From Halichoerus grypus (lineage: Eukaryota > Chordata > Mammalia > Carnivora > Phocidae), in contig NC_135712.1 of assembly GCF_964656455.1 (NCBI RefSeq), positions 97,068,294-97,132,293 of the forward strand: DNA of 64,000 bases. The letters are read 5' to 3'. Positions 23,133-33,545 of the stretch are shown here, in pieces (within the stretch, counting starts at the first letter, position 1; each line of letters begins with the position of its first letter). A program made the translations under genes and the position numbers. The notes beneath the pieces were generated by a model that worked only from the letters and a program-made list of their open reading frames with translations, was not told the DNA's origin and made no database searches.

Positions 23133-23362
23133 AGGGGTTTCTGGGTGGCTCAGCTGGTTAAGTGTTCTACTCTTGATTTCAGCTCAGGCCATGATCTCAG
23201 GGTCATGAGATAGAGTTCCGTGTTGGTCTCCAATGCTTAGCGCTTAACATGGATCCTGCTTAAGATTCTCTCTCTCCTTCTCCTTCTGCCCATCCCCCCT
23301 GCTCGCGTACACTCTCTCTCTCAAATAAATGAATAAATAAATAAATAAATAAATATTTAAAA
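23133..23362 (+). repeat. SINEC: SINEC, older subtype, in a MIR
   Basis: SINEC of the CTCTTGATTTCAGCTCAGG subtype, with an (AAAT)n-expanded tail at 23322-23352. The MIR resumes after it. Confidence 0.93.
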
Positions 23363-23365
23363 AAA

Positions 23366-23480
23366 ATTTTTCCCAATGTCTATAGGTAAAGCTTGTAAGT
23401 GCAGAGTCAGAATCCACTTAAGATGGCCTGAATCCAAAGTTCACATTCTTAATCAATACACTACCATATGCTAGGACATG
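23366..23480 (-). repeat. MIR SINE, antisense, right part
   Basis: TAAGTGCAGAGTCAGAATCC and AATCCAAAGTTCACATTCTT match the reversed MIR block that should follow the 22985-23132 part. Confidence 0.72.
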
Positions 23481-24000
23481 TTACTTCTTTTCTATATATT
23501 AGATTGGAATTAAAAAGAGACCTATACTTAGCTTCTAACTCAGAAATAAAATTTCTTCTTTTCTACTTTTAGGAAAGTAACCTGTTGAAGTTGGCTTGTT
23601 CTATTCAAAAACTCTCTAGTGAATTGCATTGTTATCTTTAGAAGTATATTTTTATCTGTATCCATTTATAGTTTCAAGTCACTCAAGATAGCATGTTCCT
23701 GAAGATATTGATTGCAGAAACATAGACAAAATAAAGATAATAATAAAAATCAATGAATTTTGTATACTATCTCAGCAACTAGAGCAATTGGGGAATGAAA
23801 TGAGCAGTTGATATGTACAGTTTGCTGCGAAACAGAAGCAGATGGATGACCATCTGTCAAAAATATAAGAAGAATTTCATAACACAGTGATAAATTGGAC
23901 TACATAATATCTAGGGATCTAGGGTCATCTCTAGTCTTTGCATTTTGTGATATCTGTATAGGGCCAAACACTTTGAAATTGAAATAAGGGCAAGTTCCTA
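23481..24000. other. Sequence without recognised features
   Basis: No gene or repeat was recognised. Confidence 0.4.
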
Positions 24001-24002
24001 TT

Positions 24003-24060
24003 TGTTGGAATATATATACAGAGAGAGAGAGAGAGAGAGAGTTGGAATATATATATATAG

Positions 24061-24121
<61 letters not shown>

Positions 24122-24123
24122 TC
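24003..24123. repeat. Palindromic (GA)n-(TA)n-(TC)n-(TA)n-(GA)n microsatellite
   Basis: Two GA arrays flank a TC array, with TA runs and AGATCT steps between. The TC array can pair with either GA array, so the block can form long hairpins. Confidence 0.9.
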
Positions 24124-25329
24124 TGATTTGTGGCTTCCTTTGGTGGTAGTCACCATCCTGGTAACCACATAACTTCAGGTTAACATCTGTGTGAAGGAAG
24201 TAGATCAAATCCCTGGGCTCTTATGAAGCAGTGATTTGGAAAGAGATTCTACTTAAAACTGAAAACTTGAAAGACTATACCCAGGATGAAACATTAAACC
24301 AAGCAAACCAAGCAAAATATTTCTTATTATTGTAAAGAGACAATTTAAAATTATTACTGACCTCTGTTTGGCTTTAAGTAGAAAAGATTTCTCTCAGAAG
24401 TAAAGGTAACCAAAACCTGCACTTCATTTGTGACTTGGTTTGAATTTCCATTGCCTCACAGTCCAGAAACTTCAGATTTTTCTAAGGCAATTATGAATAA
24501 CACAATACGAAAGGAAACTATTAAAAGTATATCCTTAACTATATTCTAAGGGGGAGTTAATAAGAACTTTAAAATAAAAATAGGAGGGAGTAAAAGAAAA
24601 TACTTTTTTCAAATAAACAAATAAAAGATAAAGCACAGTAAATCCAAACCACAAGAAAACAAATAAAATAAAAAAGTTGACACATACAAATTTAAAAATA
24701 ACTGCATTATACTTTTGTTTCTGGTTACAATAGAATAGCTTGAAGCAACCTATCTCTCCTACTGAGAACAATTACAAAAACTGCATAAGAAATTTAGAAA
24801 AGACCTAAGAGAGCTCAGAGAAACCAGGACTGGAGGGGCCAAGAATCAGGAGCCTTGGAGATGGGAGCTAAGATTCTGTAGCTCCTTTATCCTGTATACA
24901 TGACAAGAGTCTGAGAATCAGAGCCTTTTGTGGGCAAAGGGAGACCACTCAAGGAAAAGATAGCAGTGGCATGGTTTTTGGTGACTTCATGGGTTCAGGG
25001 AGACAAAGTCAGAGACTTTGAAGAAGAAGAGTGATATGAAGAACTGAGCTTGATGCATGGCTTTTTTCCCAAAATGACATTAATTAAATTCTGAAAATGA
25101 AGGGGCTCAAATGTTTAATAACCACACAAAAAAAAATACACTATGGAATATCCTGTAGTCTTGTGATGCTGAATAGACAAGAATTTGAATTCAGAATTTG
25201 TGAGAGGGAGGGGCCCAGTGAACACACCAGGACTTCAGCTGAACAATCTGGAGTGGGGAGATTCAGAAACAGAGACTTATCAAAACCAAAACCAAAATTT
25301 GATTCCATAATTGATATTCAATAAATAGT
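24124..25329. other. Unassigned sequence
   Basis: No gene was recognised. The purine-rich stretch 24740-25320 may be a 5' continuation of the ancient L1-like sequence that follows, but I cannot align it. Confidence 0.35.
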
Positions 25330-25860
25330 CCTAAAAACAAATTCATCTACATAGGATAAGGAAACCTGGCCTGATCGCTACTTTATACTATAAAGAAAAT
25401 AAATTTGAGATGAATTAAAGCGCACACTGTGAACATAAGAAGAGTAAAACACTTAGACAAGGGAGACTATTTAATGGCAGTTTCTCAAGAAACTAAAAGG
25501 ACAAAACACAAGAAAAAATAATGATTTCGTATATTCTAAAATTAAAACTTATCAATGATAAAATCCATTAAGTAATGTGAGTAGACAGATGTCCTATGAG
25601 GAAAATCTATTTGCAGGCAAATAATGAACAAACTTAGCAGCCATGGCAAGAGCAGTTACAAGTTTCTAAAATAAACAAACAAAGAGAAAAAAGTCCAAAG
25701 TATATGAACAGATAATTGAGGGTATGTTAGTGGACAAACTCAAATGATTTCATAAAAATATGAAAAAATGTTATTCTAGTGATCAAGTCACTGTAAATTA
25801 AAATAATCACCATCAGAACAATATTTAATAGTAAAGGATTTAATTAATTTTCCTTTAGAA
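25330..25860 (+). mobile_element. L1M: Ancient L1-like ORF2 3' part, sense (tentative)
   Basis: Blocks such as AAGAAGAGTAAAACACTTAG, TCTATTTGCAGGCAAATAAT and CTGTAAATTAAAATAATCAC resemble the end of L1 ORF2 in the right order, at high divergence. Confidence 0.5.
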
Positions 25861-25954
25861 TAAAAGATTTAGATCAAAGAATGAGACTGTGTAAGAAGAT
25901 AATTTAACATATAGCTTTTCTAAATAGGGTTTTCTAAAATCAAGCCCTTGGCAG

Positions 25955-28900
25955 GCCAGAAAGGAGTGGTATGATGTATTCAATGAGCTGAATGGGAAAA
26001 ATATGCAGCCAAGAATACTTTATCCAGCAAAGCTGTCATTCAGAATAGAAGAAGAGATAAAGAGTTTCCCAGACAAACAAAAACTAAAGGAGTTTATGGC
26101 CACTAAATCAGCCCTGACAGAAATACTAAAGGGGACTCTTCTAAGTGAGAGAGAAAGACCAAAAGTGACAGACTAGAAAGGAACAGAGAAAATCTCTAGA
26201 AACAGTGACTTAACAAGTAATACAATGGCAATAAATTCATATCTATCAATAATCACTCTGAATGTAAATGGCCTAAATGCTCCAATCAAAAGACATAAGG
26301 TGTCAGAATAGATAAAAACACAAAACCCATCTATATGCTGCCCTTGTACAAGAGACTCATTTTAGACCTAAAGACACCTGCAGATTGAAAATGAGGGGAT
26401 GGAGAAGCATTTATCATGCTAATGGACATCAAAATAAAAGCTAGAGTGGCCATACCTATAACAGACAAACTAGAAATTTAAACCAAAGACTGTAACAAGA
26501 GATGAAGGAGGACACCATAGCATAATAAAGGGGTCTATCCAACAAGAAGATCTAACAATTGTAAATACTTGTGCCCCCAACTTGGGATAATAATACAATA
26601 ATAGTAGGAGATCTTAGCACCCACTTACATTGATGGACAGATTATCTAAACAGAAACTCAACAAGGAAATAATAGCTTGGAAAGACACACTGGACCAAAT
26701 AGACTTAACAGATGTATTCAAAACATTTCATCATAAAGCAGCAGAGTACACATTCTTTTCAAGTGCATATGGGCCATTCCCCAGAATAGATGACATACTG
26801 GGTCACCAAATCAGGTCTCAACAAGTATAAAAAGATTGAGATCATACCATGCATATTTTCTTACCACAACAATATGAAACTTAAGGTCAACCACAAGAAA
26901 AAATTTGGGAAGACCACAAATACATGGAAGTTAAAGAACATCTTACTAAAGAATGAATGGGCTAACCAGGAAATTAAAGAAGAAATTAAAAAATACATGG
27001 AAACCAATGAAAATGAAAACACAATGTTCCAAAACCTTTGGGAGGCAGCAAAAGCAGTCAGAAGAGGGAAGTATATAGCAATACAGGCCTAGCTCAAGAA
27101 GCAAGAAAAATCTCAAATATGCAACCTAACCTTACACCTGCAGGCACTAGATAGAGAACAAAAAAATGAAGCCTAAAGCCAGCAGAAGAAGGGAAATAAT
27201 AAAGATTAGAGCAGAAATAAATGACGTAGAAACAAACAAACAAAAAACAGTAGAACAAATCAATGCAACCAGGAGCTGGTTCTTTGAAAGAATTAATAAA
27301 ATTGATAAACCCCTAGCTCAACTTATAAAAAAGGAAAGAAAAGAACCGTATAAATAAAATCATGTATAAGAGAGAAGAAATCACAACCAACACCACCAAA
27401 ATGCAAACAATTGTAAGAGAATATTATGAAAAATTATAAGCTAACAAATGGACAATCTGGAAGAATGGATAAATTCCTAGAAACATATACTCTACCAAAA
27501 CTGAAACAGGAAGAAATAGAAAACTTGAACAGATCCATAACCAGCAAAGAAATCAAATCAGTAATCAAAAATCTCCCAACAAACAGAAATCCAGGGCTAG
27601 GGGGTTTCCCAGGGGATTTCTACCAGACATTTAAAGAAGAGTTAATACCTATTCTTCTTAAACTATTCCAAAAAAGTGAAAATGTAAGGGAAACTTGCAA
27701 TCTCATTGTATGAGGCCAGCATTACCTTGATTCTGAAACCAGAGAAAGACCCCACTAAAAAAAGAGAACTCTTTAGTTCAATATCCCTGATGAATATGGG
27801 TGCAAAAATTCTCAACAAAGTACTAGCAAATTGAATCCAACAGTACACATTATATATATATAAAAATAAGAGATATAAAAGTAAGAATATATGTAAAAAG
27901 CATTTGACAAAGTGCAGGATCCATTCTTGATAAAATTCTCAACAAAGTAAGGATAGAGGGAATATAGCTTAACATCACAAAGGCCATACAAGAAAGATTC
28001 ACAGCTAATATTGTCTGCAGTAGGGAAAAACAGAGCTTTTCCTCTAAGGTCAGGAATAAGACAGGGATGTCCACTCTCACCATTGTTATTTAACATACTA
28101 CTGGAAGTCCTAGTCTTACCAATCAGACAACAAAAAGAAATAAAAGACATCCAAATTAGCAAGGAAGGAGTCAAACTCACTATTTGTAGATGATATGATA
28201 CTCTATGTAGAAAACCTAAAAGACTCCACCAAAAAATTCCTAGAACTGATACATGCATTCAGTAAAGTCACAGTATACAAAATCAACATACAGAATTCTG
28301 TGGCATTTCTATACACCAATAATGAAGCAGCAGAAAGAGAAATGAAGGAATCAATCCCATTTGCAATTGCACCAAAAACCATGAGATACCTAGGAATAAA
28401 CTTAACCAAAGAGGTGAAAGACCTGTACTCTGAAAACTATAAAACACTGATGAAATAAATCGAAGAAGACACAATGAAATGGAAAGACATTTCATGCTCA
28501 TGAATTGGAAAAACAAATAGTGTTGAAATATCTATAATACCCAAAGCAATGTACGCATTTAATACAATCCTTATCAAAATACCACCAGCATTTTTCACAG
28601 AGCTAGAACAAACAATCCTAAAATTTGTAGGGAACCACAAAAGACCCCACACAGCCAAACCAGTCTTGAAAAAGCAAAGCAAAACTGGAGGCATCACAAT
28701 TCCGGACTACAAAGCTGTAGTGACCAAGACAGTATAGTACGGGCACGAAAAACAGACATGTAGATCAATGGAAAAGAATAGAAAGCCCAGAAATGGACCT
28801 ACAACTATATGCTCAACCAATCCTCGACAAAGCAGAAAAGAATATCCAATCGAATAAAAGACAGTCTCTTTAACAGATGGTGTTGGGAAAACTGAATAAC

Positions 28901-29545
28901 AACATGCAGAAGAATGAAACTGGACCACTTTCTTACACCATACACAAAAATAAATTCAAAATGGATGAAAGACTTAAATATGAGATAGGAAACCATCAAA
29001 ATCCTAGAGGAGAGCACAGGCAGCAACCTCTGTGACCTTAGCCACAGCAACTAGACACATCTCCGGAGGCAAGGGAAACAAAAGCAAAAGTGAACTATTG
29101 GGACTTCAAGATAAAAAGCCTGTGCACAGCGAAGGAAACAATCAACAAAACTAAAGGCAACTAATGGAATGGGAGAAAATATTTGCAGATGACATATCTG
29201 ATAAAGGGTTAGTATCCAAAATCTATAAAGAACTTATCAAACTCAACACCCAAAAACCAAAAATCCAGTTAAGAAATGGGCAGAAGACATGAACAGGTAT
29301 TTCTCCAAAGAAGACATACAAATGGCCAACAGACACATGAAAAAATGCTCAACATCACTCAGCATCAGGAAAATACAACTCAAAACTACAATGAGATACC
29401 ACCTGTCAGAATGGCTAAAATTAACAACACAGGAAACAACAGATGTTGGTGAGGATGCGGAGAAAGGTGAACCCTCTTACACTGTTGATGGGAATGCAAA
29501 CTGGTGCAGCCTCTCTGGAAAATAGTATGGAGTTCCCTCAAAATG
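25955..29545 (+). pseudogene. L1: Decayed L1 (ORF1 C-terminus through most of ORF2)
   Basis: Starts within the ORF1 C-terminal domain (same region as 44233 of the full-length copy; the residues NMQPRILYPAKLSF are readable at about 26015) and passes through the inter-ORF spacer. ORF2 starts at ATG 26225. Endonuclease, RT (a VDD-type active-site box near 28183-28197) and C-terminal parts follow in order, in short open stretches broken by many stops and frameshifts. About 270 bases before the RT are missing near 27850-27895, replaced by a TA-rich run. It ends about 47980 in full-length coordinates without a 3'UTR. Older than the L1 at 42.5 kb. Confidence 0.92.
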
Positions 29546-29585
29546 TGTATAATAAAAGTCATCATCCTGTCTTTATTTATTTATT

Positions 29586-29777
29586 TTTAAGATTTTTATT
29601 TATTTATTTGACAGAGGGAGACACAGCGGGAGAGGGAACACAAGCAGGGGGAGTGGGAGAGGGAGAAGCAGGCTTCCCGCGGAGCCAGGAGCCTCATGTG
29701 GGGCTCGATCCCAGAACCCCGGGATCATGACCTGAGCTGAAGGCAGACGCTTAACGACTGAGCCACCCAGGCACCCC
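29586..29777 (-). repeat. SINEC: SINEC, antisense, at the L1 3' break
   Basis: Complete reverse SINEC close to the young subtype (CCGCGGAGCCAGGAGCC present). It lies just after the truncated L1 end. No target duplication was found. Confidence 0.95.
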
Positions 29778-30034
29778 CAAGCCCTATTTTTAATGAAAAT
29801 TTGAATTCCCTGCTACTGTTATTAATTAAAAAAGAGTGTAAAATCATATGTCTGGGATTTTATGAGTGATTTTTCTATCAAATAAGATAGTAGAAATAAA
29901 TAATTTTTAAAAGCTTCTAACACTCCTAGTTGGAGTCTAAATTTTGTAGTATGGGCAACTAAATTTACAACATAAATTACAAAATTATTTTAAAAAATAG
30001 CCCAAGTTTTTAAATAAAGGCATGATATATAGAC

Positions 30035-30515
30035 AGTCCCCCAGTTATGATGGCTCCACTTCATTATGGCGTGAAAGTGACACTCATTCATTAGAAACCA
30101 AACTTTGAATTTTGATCTTTTCCTAGCAAGCAATATGCGGTATGATACTCTCTCATGATGCTGGGCAGTGACCCCAACACGCAGCCTCCAGTCAGCCCCG
30201 CAATCACAAGGGTAAAAAACTGATACCCTTGCAACCATCTTGTACCCCTACAACCATTTTTTTTTTTTTTTTACTTTCTGTGCAGTACTCAATAAATCAC
30301 CTTAGATATTTAACAGTTTGTCATAAAATAGGCTGCTAGGCAATTTTGCCCAAGTTAGGCTAATATAAGTGTCCTGAGTTCATTTAAGATAAGCTAGGCT
30401 AAGCTATGACGTCTGGTGGGTTAGATGTATTAAATGCATTTTTAACACGATATTTCCAACTTACAATAGGTTTATTGGGATGTAATCCCATTCTAAGTTG
30501 AGGAAGATCTGTCCT
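30035..30515 (+). mobile_element. Tigger/mariner-like non-autonomous DNA transposon
   Basis: Starts CAGTCCCCCAGTTATGATGG and ends in a partly complementary CTAAGTTGAGGAAGATCTG, next to TA. Interior blocks (TGTGCAGTACTCAATAAATC, AAAATAGGCTGCTAGGCAAT, AAGATAAGCTAGGCTAAGCT) are those of a common non-autonomous Tigger-group repeat. It has no coding capacity. The family name is uncertain. Confidence 0.6.
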
Positions 30516-30619
30516 GTTTATATGAAATCAGAGTTGTTAAAATGTTTTCATCTGAGAGGTGCTCTTTAGAAAAGACCTCCAGAGACCCATGCATGCCTTT
30601 CATCTCATAACTATTATCC

Positions 30620-31400
30620 ATCTATTTGGAAAAAATAAAGCAAAAGTTTCATCTCTTTCTTATACCAAAATACTTAGATGAAAAAATGTTCATGTGTAAA
30701 AAATTAATATATAAATATAAAAGCGACAACAAAATATATGTAAGAATATTTTTAAATTCTAATCACAGAAAATATATGCTGCAATTTGAAATAATATTAA
30801 AAAGCCAGAAAGGTAAAGATTGATATATTTGACTACATAGCATTTTTCCAATTTCTACTGCTAAAACCTAAGAAAAAATAAATCAAGTCTAAAGATAAAA
30901 TAAAAAATGGAAAAATATCATGAATAGTTTACCAATAACTTATTTTCTTAATATAGAAAGAATTCCTAAAGATCAATAAGAAATAAAAGACAACCCCCCC
31001 AAAAATAAAACTAGGTAAAAAATATTCAGAGGTAGAGAAATCCTAATAGACAAGAAATACTTAATAAGTTTATACATAATCATTAATAAGAAAGAAATTG
31101 TTATGGACAATAGAAGATGTGCTTTTAAAGGAAAACTGCTTTTATTTTGCTTATGTATTGTTTAATTCTGAACCAGGAGTATGTACTGCTTTTATAATGT
31201 TAAAATTAATAAGAATAAGTATCAATACACTGGAAAATATTATATAATAGTATAATATATATTTAAAAATCTGAATTTATTATTTTAAAAATATAGAGAA
31301 TTATATACAATATTGATTACAGTGATTATCTCTGTTGAAATTAACAAAAGTTTTGGGAGGAGTACTTTTTTATTTTGTAAACTTTATGTTTAAAAATGAG
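30620..31400 (+). mobile_element. L1M: Ancient L1M, sense (ORF2 3' part)
   Basis: GATATATTTGACTACATAGC, AAGAATTCCTAAAGATCAAT and AATAAGAAAGAAATTG lie in sense L1 ORF2 order, very AT-rich and frame-broken. Confidence 0.55.
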
Positions 31401-32218
31401 TACAGATGAATTTTGAAAGGTGAAATATATGTGCATAGAATCAAATTCACATGTTACCACTGAAAACTGTTATCAATGTACCTACAACCACTCTTTCCCA
31501 ATCAAAAATAAATTCTTGAGTTATTGTCATAAATATTCAAATTCAAAATATGTGCTTTCCAGTAAAACTGCACACAAATATCCTTTGTTCTCCCCCTTAG
31601 ATGAAAAGCATATAGACCACATTTTGATTAGAAAAAAAAATTGATTATATTATTTAACTCTACTAAATAATTATAAAAAGTCTCTTGAATGTTGTTCTGG
31701 AAAAAATAAATTTCAAATGTAATTTCTTTGATCTTATTCATTTCTATAACTAATTTAAATAATGCCCACAACGAAGAAAATCATGAAAAACAAAAGAAAT
31801 ATTTTTATATTTGAAGTACTCATAGGCCTTCTAAATCTTGATGACATGTATACTTCCCTTAGCTAATTCTCTTATTCTGTCATGCTGACGTTATCTCTGT
31901 TTCTCAATGTCCTGCCATACTTCATGGCATTCTTCAAGATTTTTTGTAAGTTTCCTAATTTTGAATAGGTATGAGGAACTGTTAACTTATTTATGTTCCT
32001 GATAGTAACCACTTCAATAAAATCTAGTCCATGAATTCAAAAATTAAAAGAATATGATTTCTTTTACACTATAAAATTGACATAAAATATTTTAGAGAAA
32101 GCATAAATATAAATCTATAAATTAGATCTATTCAAAAAGCCTGTAACATTTTAAGATAAAATATGTAAAAATCTGTGTATAAATTAGCATAATAAATATA
32201 AGAAAATAATTAGTGTAT
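31401..32218. other. AT-rich sequence without recognised features
   Basis: No gene or repeat family was recognised; the 74-codon frame at 31420-31644 has no support. Confidence 0.4.
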
Positions 32219-32321
32219 TTTTTCAAAAAGTCCAGGTTTTTTTAATAAATTACATATAATTATTAGTTATAGATAAAAATTTATTAAAATGATTTATTAA
32301 AAACCTGGGTCTTTTGAAAAA
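32219..32321. repeat. Imperfect inverted repeat (30-bp arms)
   Basis: Arm 32219-32250 (TTTTTCAAAAAGTCCAGG then a T-run and AATAAAT) is complementary, with a few mismatches and indels, to 32292-32321 (ATTTATTAAAAACCTGGGTC then TTTTGAAAAA). The spacer is about 41 bases. It could be a MITE or just a hairpin. Confidence 0.75.
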
Positions 32322-32412
32322 TATTTTATATATTTTTTATTTATAGTGATATCATTATAAATTACATACTTATTTTATTTTCTTTTTCCCAATGGTTTCT
32401 ATCATTTTATTT

Positions 32413-32611
32413 CTATACATTTTCTTTTTTTTTTTTAATTTATTTATTTGACAGAGAGATAGCACAAGTAGGCAGAGGGCAGGCAGAGGGAGAGGGAGAA
32501 GGAGGCTCTCCGCTGAGCAGGGAGCCCGATGTGGGGCTCGATCCCAGGAGCCTGGGATCATGACCTGAGCCGAAGGCAGCCACTTAACCGACTGAGCCAC
32601 CCAGGCGCCCC
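32413..32611 (-). repeat. SINEC: SINEC, antisense
   Basis: Complete reverse SINEC with a GGCAGAGGGCAGGCAGAGGG expansion. Target duplication TCTATCATTTTATTT at 32398-32412 and 32612-32626. Confidence 0.96.
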
Positions 32612-33000
32612 TCTATCATTTTATTTTTAAAAATTAATTAATTTTGGTATATTTTTTCAAATTTTTATTTAAATTTTAGTTACATGTTTATAAAAATATT
32701 TATACCAATATAATTTTATTTATATATATATTATGCTATATTACCTTTTCTACACATAACAACTTCTTGATATAGTGTACACATATAATTGAATCTCTAC
32801 ATAGATAGTATCATATTTCTTTATACCCAGATAATGATTCCATTTAAATGAAATGGTACCTCCTCCAACTGCCATGACCAAAATAATCTATTAAACATCT
32901 ACCAAATTGCGCTAGCACTGCCATCTGCTAGATAGGTTGATCAAATTCTTAATGCTTGGTAATACATGTGAGCACTATTTGCACTTGAAATTGAAGGAAA

Positions 33001-33042
33001 TCAGACGAGATCGGGCACGTTCAGGGTGGTATAGCCATAGAC
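33001..33042 (-). pseudogene. 5S rRNA: 5S rRNA 5' fragment (nt 1-42) in an L1 chimera
   Basis: The minus strand equals 5S rRNA nucleotides 1-42 with three C-to-T type differences at CpG or C positions. It begins exactly at 5S nucleotide 1, at the junction with L1 (33042/33043). The last three bases (TCA) overlap the target duplication. It is not a functional gene: the internal promoter (A, IE and C boxes, after about nt 50) is absent. Confidence 0.9.
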
Positions 33043-33528
33043 AAACCATGAGAGACTATGCACTCTGAGAAACAAACAGGGTTCTAGAGGGGAGGGGAGT
33101 GGGGGGATGGGTTAGCCTGGTGATGGGTATTAAAGAGGGCATGTACTGAAGGGAGCACTGGGTGTTATATGCAAACAATGAGTCATGGAACTCTACATCA
33201 AAAGCTAATGATGTATGGTGATTAACATAACATAATAATAAAAAAAAGAAGAAGATAGCAGGAAGGGAAGAATGAAGGGGGGTGGAAATCAGAGGGGGAG
33301 ATGAACCATGAGAGACTATGGACTCTGAGAAACAAACTGAGGGTTCTGGAGGGGAGGGGGGTGGGGGAATGGGTTAGCCTGGTGATGGGTATTAAAGAGG
33401 GCATGTACTGAATGGAGCACTGGGTGTTACACGTAAACAGTGAATCATGGAACACTACATCAAAAACTAATGATGTAATGTGTGGTGATTAACATAATGT
33501 AATAGAAAAAAATGTAAAAGAAAAAAAA
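33043..33528 (+). mobile_element. L1: L1 3'UTR, two tandem B-type copies, in the 5S chimera
   Basis: Two successive copies of the L1 B-type 3'UTR: 33043-33248 and 33249-33528. Each contains ACCATGAGAGACTATG, a G-rich tract, GGTGATGGGTATTAAAGAGG and CTACATCAAAA(G/A)CTAATGATGTA, and ends in an A-rich run. The insertion (5S part included) is bounded by GAAATTGAAGGAAATCA at 32987-33003 and 33529-33545, a perfect 17-bp duplication. Confidence 0.93.
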
Positions 33529-33545
33529 GAAATTGAAGGAAATCA

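Noticed and set aside
27812..28258. 148-codon minus-strand frame
   Set aside because: Shadow within the decayed L1 ORF2 at 25955-29545.
33001..33042. A functional 5S rRNA gene
   Set aside because: Only nt 1-42 are present; the internal promoter and most of the RNA are missing.
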